This document shows, piece after piece, positions 8,361 through 18,061 of a DNA stretch of 64,000 nucleotides. A program made the translations under genes and the position numbers. Numbering within the stretch: position 1 is the first letter of the stretch; every line of letters begins with the position of its first letter. Below the pieces are notes generated by a model. The model was not told where the DNA came from and did no database searches. It worked only from the letters and a program-made list of their open reading frames with translations. Origin of the DNA: Bacteroidales bacterium (lineage in GTDB: Bacteria > Bacteroidota > Bacteroidia > Bacteroidales > UBA4417). The stretch lies in contig JADJGZ010000058.1 in NCBI GenBank assembly GCA_016707785.1, forward strand, positions 62,001-126,000, read 5' to 3'.

Positions 8361-8471
8361 TCCCTTGCCTTGAATGATTCTAATCAATATTTTGACCACT
8401 AATCTGGTCTGAAAGTTGTTAAGAAAATCCTGATAACAAAACGAGAAAATAACCTTGTAACCTCTATTGCC

Positions 8472-9470
8472 ATGAAAAAGATGCTACTCTTCACGGCCAT
8501 TGTCTGCCTGGCCACCCTGCTGAAAGCACAGAACACCAACCTGATCTTCTTCACCGAACAAGGTGAACGCTTTTCAGTTGTATTGAATGGAGTCCTTCAA
8601 AACCTTCAACCTGAAACCAATATCAAGGTTACCGACCTTCCTGCACCAAGCTATAAACTGAAGCTGATCTTTGAAGATAAAAAAATTGCAGACCTGGATA
8701 AAAACCTCTTTTTCAACCAGGGCACTGAAACCACATTCTGCATAAAGAAAAACAAAAACCAGGAGTATGTGGTACGTTTCATGAATGAGGTTCCTATTGA
8801 AGAAGCTCCAAGACCTGTTGCTCAACAGCAGGTGATTGTATATCATCCTGAGCCAGTTACAGCTACCACTACAACCACTACCACCACTATCAATAATCCC
8901 GGTATGGGAGGAGGCGGTGTTGGAGTGAGTGTTACAGATCCCTACTCAGGAACCAACCTGAATATTAATATGAATGTGGGAGGTGTTGGCACTCAATCCT
9001 CAACCACCACCACCACGACAACAACTACTTCTTCAGGAGGTTATGAGAACAACTACTCAAATAATCAGTACGAGGACAATCGCAATGATGGTGAAGGCCA
9101 TGGACATGGAAACCATAACAAACCTCATGAAGAACGGTATATCCTGCCAGGCTACAATGGTGTGTATGGCTGTCCTTTCCCAATGGCCCCTTCCGATTTC
9201 GAACAGGCTAAGCAATCCATCAAATCCAAGAGTTTCGAGGACAGCAAGCTTACCATTGCCAAGCAGATCATCAATACCAACTGTCTACTGAGCGGACAGG
9301 TAAAGGAAATTATGCTGCTTTTCTCGTTTGAAGATACCCGCCTCGAACTGGCTAAATTTGCTTATGGTTATACGCTTGATATCGGGAATTACTATAAGGT
9401 TAATGATGCCTTTACTTTTGAGTCATCGATTGATGAACTGAATACGTATACTGCTGGGTTCAGACGATAA
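8472..9470 (+). CDS. Secreted DUF4476-domain protein with poly-threonine linkers
   Basis: 332 residues. A signal peptide (MKKMLLFTAIVCLATLLKAQ) is followed by a small beta-rich N-domain (about residues 20-115), then a low-complexity centre and a C-terminal DUF4476 domain (about residues 235-330, starting PMAPSDFEQAKQSIKSKSF). The centre holds two threonine runs separated by a Gly/Asn segment, and then a His/Gly/Asn/Asp-rich stretch. DUF4476 is common in Bacteroidota secreted proteins and has no established function. A strong terminator follows directly (9487-9520). Family call is firm; role unknown. Confidence 0.8.
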   Translation: MKKMLLFTAIVCLATLLKAQNTNLIFFTEQGERFSVVLNGVLQNLQPETNIKVTDLPAPSYKLKLIFEDKKIADLDKNLFFNQGTETTFCIKKNKNQEYVVRFMNEVPIEEAPRPVAQQQVIVYHPEPVTATTTTTTTTINNPGMGGGGVGVSVTDPYSGTNLNINMNVGGVGTQSSTTTTTTTTTSSGGYENNYSNNQYEDNRNDGEGHGHGNHNKPHEERYILPGYNGVYGCPFPMAPSDFEQAKQSIKSKSFEDSKLTIAKQIINTNCLLSGQVKEIMLLFSFEDTRLELAKFAYGYTLDIGNYYKVNDAFTFESSIDELNTYTAGFRR

Positions 9471-9486
9471 TATTGAACTACTCTGA

Positions 9487-9520
9487 AAAAGAAGCTGTTC
9501 TGAAAAGGGCAGCTTCTTTT
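9487..9520 (+). terminator. Rho-independent terminator after the DUF4476 gene
   Basis: AAAAGAAGCTG and CAGCTTCTTTT form a perfect 11-bp stem with a 12-base loop, ending in a T run, 17 bp past the stop codon. Confidence 0.85.
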
Positions 9521-9529
9521 ATCCACGAA

Positions 9530-9716
9530 TCCGCCGGCTGGCGGACGAATCTTATTCTCAGATGAATGACACGAATGGATTTCTGATATTAGAAAATAAG
9601 TGCTATTGGCGACAAAAAGAACACAAATTACACAAATCCGCCGGCTGGCGGACAAATAAACACAAATTTAATCCGTGAAAATCCGCGGAGTAATCCGTCC
9701 GTCAGGCGACGGATCC
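9530..9716. repeat. Two TCCGCC-GGCT-GGCGGA hairpins with ACAAAT/CCGTG repeats
   Basis: The convergent spacer between the DUF4476 and DUF58 genes carries two copies of the dispersed hairpin (9530-9545 and 9637-9652), each in an ACGAAT/ACAAAT context. They are followed by ATCCGTG-type units and a related hairpin TCCGTC-AGGC-GACGGA near 9697-9712. No coding potential is seen. Confidence 0.8.
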
Positions 9717-9759
9717 GTGTGCCATTTGCCGAGTTCTCCGCTGAGCCAGCACAGCTAAT

Positions 9760-10695
9760 CTAGTACATTCTCTGCCGCTTCAGCAAATACGGCAGCAGCA
9801 CCTGTTCAAAACCCTTATTAATATCCGCTTCCACGAAATCGATGCTATATTGTGCGCACTTCATCTTTAACCGGCTATTAAATTCACGGATCGCCTCCAG
9901 GTAGTTATTCCGCACTTCTGCAGGAAGCACTTTTACCTCTTCCCCCGATTCAAGATCGATGAACTTATAAGGACGGTTATCATAGCTGAAATCCAGCTCC
10001 ATAGACTGATCCACTACATGGAAGAGGATCACTTCATGTTTGTTGTAGCGCAGATGTTGCAACGCATCAAAAAGGGCTTCATTATCATCATTCCCCGAAA
10101 ACATATCGCTGAATAATGCCACTAATGAACGCTTATGAATGTTCTCTGCAATGAAATGAAGGGATTCCGCCACATTTGACTGCTTTTGGCTCTCCACATG
10201 AATAGGAGTAAGCAGTTTTTCCAACTCCCCGAACAGGTAACGATGATGCACCAGGTTCGAACGGGTTGGGGTATGCAACTCCATTTTTTCACTGAACAGG
10301 CTAAGCCCCACAGCATCTCTCTGTTTGCGCAACATATACATCATAGCTGCGGCAGCATATACTGAAAATAGTATCTTATTGGGCTGTTCAAAACTCACTG
10401 CATCCCGCACAGGAAAATACATGGAAGAGGAGTTATCGATAACAACCTGGCAACGCAGGTTGGTCTCTTCCTCATAACGTTTCACATAGAGCCGGTCAGT
10501 GCGGCCGTATAGCTTCCAGTCGATATGTCGGGTAGGCTCCCCGGGATTATATAGGCGATGTTCTGAGAACTCCACCGAAAATCCATGGAACGGACTCTTG
10601 TGCAAACCTACAATGAACCCTTCCACAACTTGTTTGGCAAGGAATTCAAGGTTCCCGAAACGGTTCAGCCTGGTTTGGTCAATAGATTCCGGCAT
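9760..10695 (-). CDS. DUF58 / von Willebrand-like protein
   Basis: 311 residues, cytosolic, no signal peptide. It contains the DUF58 signature GEPTRHIDWKLYGRTDRLYVKRYEEE (about residues 52-77), followed by a vWA-like fold with a MIDAS-type VVIDNSSSMYF motif. Proteins of this family usually stand beside a MoxR AAA+ ATPase and BatA/BatB proteins. Here no MoxR gene is adjacent, so the partner must be elsewhere. It probably has a chaperone-like or maturation role, inferred only from the family. Good confidence in family, low in function. Confidence 0.85.
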   Translation of the reverse strand: MPESIDQTRLNRFGNLEFLAKQVVEGFIVGLHKSPFHGFSVEFSEHRLYNPGEPTRHIDWKLYGRTDRLYVKRYEEETNLRCQVVIDNSSSMYFPVRDAVSFEQPNKILFSVYAAAAMMYMLRKQRDAVGLSLFSEKMELHTPTRSNLVHHRYLFGELEKLLTPIHVESQKQSNVAESLHFIAENIHKRSLVALFSDMFSGNDDNEALFDALQHLRYNKHEVILFHVVDQSMELDFSYDNRPYKFIDLESGEEVKVLPAEVRNNYLEAIREFNSRLKMKCAQYSIDFVEADINKGFEQVLLPYLLKRQRMY

Positions 10696-10904
10696 ATATT
10701 AGTCTTTCAGTTTTTACTAACTGGGGTATTACATTCTGCCCCTTAGCGTTGTTGATTCTTAGTGACAAGAAGACAAAATTACTGCACTTCACGATTTGAA
10801 CACAAGGCAAAAAATGGACACCCTTTTAAACAATAAAGACCCACAATCGCAGGAGATAACAAGCTCCCGGAGTTTGTGAGTCCCTAAATATAAGGTATGC
10901 CTGA

Positions 10905-11222
10905 TTAGAAAAGTTTTTCCAGTTTCCCTACCAGTACACTTTTGGGAACAGCACCTACCTGTTTATCGGCGATTTCGCCATTTTTCAGGAAAAGGATTGT
11001 AGGGATATTCCTGACGCCATACTTGCTGGTGACCCCGGGATTACTATCCACATCCAGTTTACCTATTACGGCCTTGCCTTCGTATTCCTTTGCCATCTCT
11101 TCAATGATAGGCCCTACCATGCGGCAAGGTCCGCACCATTCTGCCCAAAGGTCAACAATTACGGGCTTGTCCGATTTAATAGCAAGCTCTTCAAAATTAG
11201 CGTCGTTAAATTCTAATGCCAT
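10905..11222 (-). CDS. trxA: Thioredoxin
   Basis: 105 residues, the usual length of thioredoxin 1. The active site WAEWCGPCRM is at about residues 27-36, with the conserved cis-Pro segment VRNIPTILFLKNG near residue 75 and the C-terminal helix. It is cytosolic and reduces disulfides with electrons from thioredoxin reductase. A TAnnTTTG box lies 42 bp before the start, so it is probably transcribed on its own although dnaE lies upstream on the same strand. Confidence 0.95.
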   Translation of the reverse strand: MALEFNDANFEELAIKSDKPVIVDLWAEWCGPCRMVGPIIEEMAKEYEGKAVIGKLDVDSNPGVTSKYGVRNIPTILFLKNGEIADKQVGAVPKSVLVGKLEKLF

Positions 11223-11263
11223 AGCTGATTAATATTAAAGGATTGTGTTTTCAGTGATGAATA

Positions 11264-11271
11264 CAAAAGTA
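11264..11271 (-). promoter_or_regulatory. TAnnTTTG -7 box before trxA
   Basis: TACTTTTG on the minus strand matches the Bacteroidota -7 consensus and would give a leader of about 36 bases. No TTG is seen at the ideal upstream distance. Confidence 0.5.
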
Positions 11272-11343
11272 GAATTAATTGTTCGTTGCAGTTGTTATTT
11301 TCTCAAGAAATTTTTCAGGGAAGATTTCTGGTTTTTGTTAAGT

Positions 11344-11422
11344 CAGTGCTGAGTGCCGAGTGCCGAGTGCCGAGTGCCGGGTGCTGAGTGCTGGGTGCCG
11401 AGTGCCGAGTGCCGAGTGCCGT
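11344..11422 (-). repeat. CAGCAC-type heptamer array (CGGCAC variants)
   Basis: About eleven 7-bp units (plus strand GTGCCGA, GTGCTGA, GTGCCGG) in the dnaE-trxA spacer; TCGGCAC/TCAGCAC on the gene strand. It forms the downstream part of the composite intergenic element 11344-11690. Confidence 0.9.
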
Positions 11423-11476
11423 AGAGTCCAGAAAATTGAACGCGCCTGCCTGCCGGCGAGGCAGGGATGACGTGGT

Positions 11477-11690
11477 TCATACCGCGGATTTACATGTCTC
11501 CTCATCTCCCCATCTCCCCATCTCCCCATCTCCTCTCCCCATCTCCCCATCTCATCTCCCATCCCCTTCTCCCCATCTCCTCATCTCCCCATCTCCTCAT
11601 CTCCCCATCTCCCCATCCCCTAATCTCCACATCTCCTAATTTCCTAATCTCCAAATCAAAATCCACAATCCGAAATCCGCAATCCACAAT
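11477..11690 (-). repeat. GGAGATGG octamer array with conserved 24-nt linker
   Basis: Reading in the direction of dnaE transcription: GGATTT/GGATTG-type units (11690-11656), then about 18 GGAGATGG-type octamers (11655-11497), then a linker at 11500-11477 starting GAGACATGTAAATCCGCGG. The linker is identical over all 24 bases to 30351-30374, where it follows the same octamer family on the other strand. An inverted repeat built on CCTGCC/GGCAGG lies just beyond, near 11452-11464. Confidence 0.9.
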
Positions 11691-11703
11691 TATTAGCACT
11701 AAC

Positions 11704-14700
11704 TTAAGCAATGATACTCACTGCCATTCCCCCGAGCATCTTCAGCTCGCGGAGAGCCACAGAAGGCTGCACCTTATGTTTTCCGGTATGCATATCCACC
11801 TTATAATTTTCATCAAGATCCACGAAGCTGACACGAATACGGCAATCTCCCTTATGCGCCTTAATAACCTTCACCATAGCCGTTACCAGCTTATCATTAA
11901 TACTGCTGATCGGAATCTTGATACTGATCTGCTTCGCCATCTTATCCATCGCATCAGCCAACAGACTCATACTATTGATCTTAAGCTCAGGCATATCCGC
12001 TTTCCCATATCTGTTCTGCACTTTTGCACGTATCATCAACGACTTATCCTCTTCCAATAAATGTCTCATTTTGAGATAATCCTCACCGAACAGGGCAAAT
12101 TCTACCTGGTCATCAAAGTCCTCCACGACGAAACGCCCATAGGCATTGCCATTCTTTGCAGTTTCATGCCGCACCTTGGAAACGATCCCGGCAAAAATGA
12201 ACTCCTTCCCTCCTGCCGTGAGAATGTTTTCCTTGGCCTTCTTTATGGAGGTATTGCAGAAGGCATTAATCTCCTCCCTGTAATCATCCAGCGGATGGCC
12301 TGTAATAAAGAATCCGGCTACATTTTTCTCTCTGCGTAACTTCTCAAGGTTCGACCAGGGCTCACAAAAGGGAATCCTCGGGTCAGGGATATCTACGGTA
12401 CCCATCTCACCAAACAGGGATTGCTGGGTCGATTGCTGGTTGGCCTGGTAAGTGGCTCCAAAACGAATAAGTTTCTCAATGAAGGTAGCATCCTCATTGG
12501 AATCCTGGGCAAAAAACTGCGCCCGGTGCATGCCCTCAAAGCTATCAAAAGCGCCTGCCTGTGCAAGGGCTTCAAAAGTGCTCTTATTTACGGTGCGCAG
12601 ATTCACCCGCTTCACAAATTCAAAGATTGAGGTAAAAACCCCGTTCTCATCACGCTCTTTAATGGCAGCATCCGCCGCAGCTTCTCCCACTCCCTTTAGC
12701 GCCATCAATCCGAAACGAATCTGTCCATTCTTATTGACGGTAAAATCGAGGAAGGATTCATTGATATCCGGACCTAAGACCTTCATGCCCATTCTCCGGC
12801 ATTCATCAAGGTAGAAGGTGATTTTCTCCAGGTTGCTAAGGTTGCTGGTAAGCAGAGCAGCCATATATTCCGCCGGGTAATGAACTTTGAGGTAGGCGGT
12901 TTGATAAGCTACCAGCGCATAACAAGTGGAATGCGACTTATTGAAGGCATAGGATGCAAAATCTTCCCAGTCGGACCATACCTTGTTCAGCTTATCTTCC
13001 GGGTGCCCCTTGGCTTTACCTCCTTCAATAAATTCGGGTTTCAGCTTGACCAGCTTCTCGCGTATCTTCTTCCCCATGGCTTTGCGCAGCTCATCGGCAC
13101 GACCCTTGCTGAAACCGGCAATATGCTGCGATAACAACATCACCTGTTCCTGGTACACCGTGATCCCGTAAGTCTCCTTCAACACCCCTTCCATTGCGGG
13201 AAGGTCATACTGAATAGCCTCTTTCCCATGCTTGCGGTTGATATAGTTGGGGATATATTTCATGGGGCCCGGACGGAACAAGGCGTTCATGGCGATCAGG
13301 TCCTCGAATTTATCAGGTTTTAGCAGTTTGAGCCATTGCTGCATCCCGTCACTTTCAAACTGGAAAGTACCATTGGTTTCGGCACGCTGGTAAAGTCCAA
13401 AAGTCTCAGCATCATCCAGGGGCATGCTGTCGAGATCGATGGTCACATTATGGTTCTGCTTGATCAGTTTCAGGGCATCCCTCAAAATGGTGAGGTTCTT
13501 GAGACCCAGGAAGTCCATCTTGATAACCCCGGCCTCTTCAATGCTATTCCCTTCAATTTGTGTGACCCATAGAGGAGAATCCTTAGCCGTGCAGACAGGA
13601 ATCAACTCCGTCAAATCATAGGGGGCAATAATGATACCCGCAGCATGAATACCGGTATTCCTCACTGACCCTTCCAGGACTTCAGCTTCACGCAATACCT
13701 TCTTCTGCAGCACCATGATGCTGTCGGTGCCCTCATAATTATACAGCTCGCGGATCCTGCGGACATTCTCCAGGTCTTCACCAGGCAAACCGTCTTTTTC
13801 CTCCAGCGACTTCTCCCCTTCCTTTGTAGTGATGGGAGCAGTAAGGACCCGTTTCAGGGAGATGCCCGGCTTATCGGGCACCATCTTGGTGAGGTTATTG
13901 CTCAGCGACAGATCGAGCTCAAGAACTCGTGCTACATCCTTGATACTCAGCTTGGCAGCCATAGTGCCGAAGGTAACGATCTGTGCCACCTGGTTCTGAC
14001 CGTATTTTTCAACCACATAATCAATCACACGCTGCCGTCCCTGGTCGTCGAAATCGGTATCGATATCAGGCATTGAGATGCGCTCCGGATTGAGGAAACG
14101 CTCAAACAGCAGGTCATATTTGATGGGGTCAATATTGGTGATTCCGATACAGTAAGCTACCACGCTTCCGGCAGCCGAACCGCGGCCCGGACCGATATAT
14201 ACCCCCATTTCCCTGCCAGATCGGATAAAATCACTCACAATCAGGAAGTAGCCTGCAAAACCCATATCGTGGATGGTGCGCAGCTCGAAATCAATACGGT
14301 CCTGCAGGTCGGGGCCCACGGAGCCGTAGCGTACCTTAGCTCCCTGGTAGGTGATGAATTTCAGGTATTCCCATTGGTTACGCACATCGGCAGTGAGGAT
14401 CTTCTGGCCGGTATCCACATGAGTAGTATGGATAACAAATTTCTCCGGGACCGGGAAGTTAGGCAAAAGGATATCCTTGGTAAGCTTCAGCACTTCCACC
14501 TTATCCACGATCTCATTGGTATTGTCGATAGCTTCGGGCAAATCGGCAAAAAGCCCGCTCATCTCCTCGGTTTTCTTCAGATAGAACTGGTCGTTGTAGA
14601 AGGCAAAGCGGGTACCCTTTGTGAAAGTATCATCATCGCCATAATCCCTGAAGGTAGGCGTGCTTTGTTTTTCCCCGGTATTGATACACAGCAGGATATC

Positions 14701-15371
14701 GTGGGCATTGAAGTCTCGTTGTTCCACATAATGCGAGTCATTGCTGGCTATCATCTTCACCCCGTACTTTTTGGCGAAACGCTTCAGGACTTCATTTACC
14801 TGATCCTGTTCGGGGATGCTGTGGCGTTGAAGTTCAACGTAGTAGTCTTCGCCGAAGAGATCGAGCCACCATTTAAACGCCTTCTCCCCTTCTGCTTCCC
14901 CTTTGCGGAGAATGGTTCGGGGCACATCGGCAGCCAGGCAGCAGGTAGTGGCAATCAGGCCTTTATGGTATCGGACGATCAGTTCCTTATCGATACGCGG
15001 GTATTTGCTGTAGAGTCCTTCGATATAACCCAGGGAACAAAGTTTGACCAGGTTCGAGTACCCCTCGGCATTTTTGGCAAGCAGCAATTGGTGGCGGCGG
15101 TCGTCACGTTCTCCTCCCCCGAATTTCTTGCGGTGGCGATCTTCCACCACGTAGAACTCGCAGCCCACGATGGGTTTAATGATGGTTTCGCCGTTCTTAT
15201 TGAATTTCTCTGCTTCTTTCACGAACTGGAAGACCCCAAACATATTGCCATGGTCGGTAATTGCCAGTCCCGGCATGCCATCGCTCGTTGCCTTTTTGAA
15301 CATGGCGGAAATATCGGCGGCCCCGTCGAGCAGGGAATATTGTGAATGTACGTGTGACTGAAGCGTGGCAT
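11704..15371 (-). CDS. dnaE: DNA polymerase III alpha subunit, N-terminus disrupted
   Basis: The replicative polymerase catalytic subunit. From the internal Met at 15303 it is 1,199 residues: PHP domain, palm with PDIDTDFDD (catalytic aspartates) after GRGSAAGSVVAYC, fingers, tau/beta-binding regions and a C-terminal OB fold (FAGIVSKVRHE...). Family homology clearly begins upstream: the same frame reads SHVHSQYSLLDGAADISAMF to about 15357, the PHP-domain start. No ATG, GTG or TTG precedes it before a stop at 15402-15400. An ATG at 15371 in another frame encodes MPRFSH, the usual N-terminus before LHVHSQYS, so about 4 bases appear lost near 15354. The end coordinate assumes that start. The rest of the gene is intact over 3.6 kb. 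It is probably a consensus error, because dnaE is essential. Confidence 0.93.
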
Positions 15372-15869
15372 TATAGATACTTAGGTGGAGGGGTGGGCAT
15401 TATAGAAATCTTGATATTCTGCTTATTGAAAATAATCGGGCAACGACATTACTGATTTAAATTTGGGGTGCATTTCCAGATTTCAGATTAACAGTTAATC
15501 TCCTGGATGAATTTTTCAAATAACTCATCTTTTGCACAACCGGATACTGATTATTAACACTTTAACATCCCCAACTTCGCATTGCTAAAATATCGAAAAG
15601 GAATGGCTTCCCCTTGGATTGTTGAAAACTATGCAATACTTTTTGTCGCTTCCCCGAACTACTTCAGTTTCATTTTCCAACACAAAAATCAATGTTAAAT
15701 AACCATAGAAATATTTGTCTGGAGTTGATGGATGTATTGAATTTATTTAGATATATTTGATTACTTGCAATAAATAAGACTGCAGATATTTAAATGCGGA
15801 CTAAGAGCCTGTTCAAAAATTCAATTTATGACACCCCTATCCATTAATGCTTGAAGAATCCAGAATTAA

Positions 15870-16190
15870 ACATCCGACATTAGAAATCCGACATTAGACA
15901 TTAGACATTAGACATCCGACATTAGACACCCGCCTGACCGAGGGAATCATACTCATTATTGATAATTCATTCAGTCGGGCAGGTCAAAGACCCAAGATCC
16001 AAGACCCAAGATCCAAGACCCAAGATCCAAAACCCAAAATCCAAAACCCAAGATCCAAAACCCAAGATCCAACATCCTGAACATCCAACATCCGACATCC
16101 GACATTAGACATCCGACATTAAACATCCGACATTAAACATCCGACATTAAACGACATTAGACATCCGACATCCGACATTAGACATCCAAA
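15870..16190. repeat. GACATTA/GACATCC and AAGATCC heptamer field
   Basis: The longest repeat field of the window, in the divergent 859-bp spacer between dnaE and the next gene. GACATTA/GACATCC units occupy 15870-15928 and 16080-16190. Alternating AAGACCC/AAGATCC/AAAACCC heptamers occupy 15986-16072. Between them an imperfect inverted repeat (CCTGACCGA ... TCGGGCAGG, about 15932-15985) encloses an AT-rich loop. The remaining spacer (15372-15869) is AT-rich; I see nothing I can name in it. Confidence 0.88.
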
Positions 16191-16230
16191 TAACGTCTGC
16201 CTTTGCCATTTTCAAGTTAAAAACAATCCT

Positions 16231-17991
16231 ATGAATAAGCTGATAATACTTGTGATAATAATTGCAAATTGCTATATTTCATTTGCACAGAATCCGGATA
16301 AATCGGCATTGGAAAAGAATTTCAGAACCCCGGGGATGGCCAGGTTCAAGAATGAAAATTTCTTGCGTGCCAACCCTGAATTCAGGTGGAAGGATTACTT
16401 TTACTCCACTTTTTTTAATATTGGCTATCAATCTGGTCCAAGCCCCCTTTTTGTTACAGATTTTTTGGATATGGGAGGCAAATATTTCCATGCTAAACTT
16501 TTCTCTTCTTATTCATTTGATAAACCTTATATCAAAAAGGAAAAAACAAACTTAGGATACTGGCTTCCTTTCGGGCTCAGTTATCCTTTAGTCACAGGCT
16601 CTAACTACAATATAAGTCTTAGATGCGATTATTATTGGGCAATTCATTTCAGTGATCATTCGGAATATGATGATCCGGAAAACTATAAACAAAGACCAAG
16701 TTTACTGGATTTTCAGGTTCAAATGGATTTATACCTGAAACAGGCAATTTCGCGCCTGAGCGTTGTTTATGGATACAGGCATCAGCTTTCCGACTGGAAT
16801 GTGGTTGAATCAGCTATACCAGTTTACTCAAATAATTTAACCGGTTCATATGTAGGATTGACCTGGGGATTCGGGGTATCATTCAAGGAAAATTATGGAC
16901 TTAGTAACTGGAAAATAGCTAAAAAGGAAAATACAATTATCTCCTTTGAAAAATTCCTTAAAACCTATCCAGGTTCTCATTATGAAAAGGAGGCCAATGC
17001 AAGGCTCGAATATGCTGCGTTTCAAACATTTGAAAAAGGCAGTATTGATGACTGCAACTACTACATGACTAAGTTTCCGTCAGGATATTATTTAAGCGAA
17101 GCCCAGAACAGGAAAGAGGAACTGGTGGAAGAAAACACTTATAAAATCGCAGTCACCAAAGGATCAATTCCTGAGTGTAACCACTATCTCGCCAAGTATA
17201 AGAACGGGAAATATGTGCGCGAAGTGGAGACCCGGAAAATTGAGATTTATGCAGAAATGAAAGAAGACAGCATATATAATCAGTCGAAAAACGGCGGAAT
17301 TGAAGATTGCAACAATTACCTGGTAAACTACCCATCAGGAAAATATGTTCAGACTGTTGAAGCAAAGAAAGAAAAGCTGACAAAGGAGGTAGAAGAAGAA
17401 CTCAATTCATACAATAAACTTTTAAACAGCACCAGTGTAGCTGACATGCAACGTCATCTTGCGGCATTTCCTAACGGGAATCACAAGGCTGAAGTAAAAA
17501 AGATGATTGAACCGCTGCTCTACAAAGCTGCCGTGGAAGCCGACTGGTATACCGATTATGAAACCTATATCAAAATCTGTCCGGACGGTTCAAACATTGA
17601 GAAAGTAACCCAGCGGCTGGAATTCCTGCGTACTCATACTGCAAAGATAAAAGTAGATTATCCCGCTAATGAGAAAGGAGGAGATAGTCCATATTCCAAT
17701 GTTTCCAGTCCTTATTTCGAAATAAATACAACCTTTAGTGAAACAGGAGGAGAAGTAGGATATAAGCTTCACGGTTCCGGTTGGATCTACGATAAAAATG
17801 GCGATCAATGGGGCCACAGTGGTTACTCAATTGACCGTGGGACTGTTACTGTTAAACCCGGTAAAAAGGAAGTTGAGGAGTATTGGTGTTCAGGTATAGA
17901 TTTCCGTGGCGGGTATGCCCTATTTAATTGGACAGGCGAAGATGCCGGTGGGCATCCGTTGAGTGTTCAGGTAAGAGTTAATCTGCAATAA
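16231..17991 (+). CDS. Secreted protein with C-N-x-Y / P-x-G-x-Y helical repeats
   Basis: 586 residues, family not recognised. The signal peptide ends near FAQ (residue 20). Residues 40-225 are aromatic and alternate in a way that suggests an outer-membrane or beta-sandwich domain (WLPFGLSYPLVTGSNYNISLRCDYYW). Residues 230-475 hold about six copies of a 35-45-residue helical repeat with consensus DCNxYLxxYPSGKYVxEVExRKEEL, TPR/SEL1-like in spacing. The last 110 residues form a beta-rich domain (GYKLHGSGWIYDKNGDQWGH, ending VQVRVNLQ). It has no T9SS tail. The repeat region suggests protein-protein binding in the periplasm. It stands alone between long repeat fields; function unknown. Confidence 0.7.
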   Translation: MNKLIILVIIIANCYISFAQNPDKSALEKNFRTPGMARFKNENFLRANPEFRWKDYFYSTFFNIGYQSGPSPLFVTDFLDMGGKYFHAKLFSSYSFDKPYIKKEKTNLGYWLPFGLSYPLVTGSNYNISLRCDYYWAIHFSDHSEYDDPENYKQRPSLLDFQVQMDLYLKQAISRLSVVYGYRHQLSDWNVVESAIPVYSNNLTGSYVGLTWGFGVSFKENYGLSNWKIAKKENTIISFEKFLKTYPGSHYEKEANARLEYAAFQTFEKGSIDDCNYYMTKFPSGYYLSEAQNRKEELVEENTYKIAVTKGSIPECNHYLAKYKNGKYVREVETRKIEIYAEMKEDSIYNQSKNGGIEDCNNYLVNYPSGKYVQTVEAKKEKLTKEVEEELNSYNKLLNSTSVADMQRHLAAFPNGNHKAEVKKMIEPLLYKAAVEADWYTDYETYIKICPDGSNIEKVTQRLEFLRTHTAKIKVDYPANEKGGDSPYSNVSSPYFEINTTFSETGGEVGYKLHGSGWIYDKNGDQWGHSGYSIDRGTVTVKPGKKEVEEYWCSGIDFRGGYALFNWTGEDAGGHPLSVQVRVNLQ

Positions 17992-18061
17992 TAAAGGAGG
18001 CTGTTGAAATTCAATTAGTGGGAAATTAGGTGTTCTGAAGTTGACAAAGTATGAATGGAAC

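Noticed and set aside
9480..9760. Small RNA or tRNA gene in the convergent spacer
   Set aside because: No cloverleaf or T-loop GTTCRANYC motif; the region is a terminator plus dispersed hairpins. I found no tRNA-like segment in the other large spacers either.
11467..12060. Plus-strand open frame through the CATCTCCC array
   Set aside because: Low-complexity SPHLPISP peptide from the octamer array plus antisense dnaE; not a gene. The same holds for frames through 3519-3773 and 30172-30399.
14269..15345. Long open frame (358 codons) on the plus strand opposite dnaE
   Set aside because: It is the antisense shadow of a conserved, high-G+C gene; its translation resembles no family.
15300..15402. 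Split or intact intein at the dnaE N-terminus
   Set aside because: No intein splicing motifs (starting Cys/Ser, penultimate His-Asn before Cys/Ser/Thr) are present; a small deletion is simpler.
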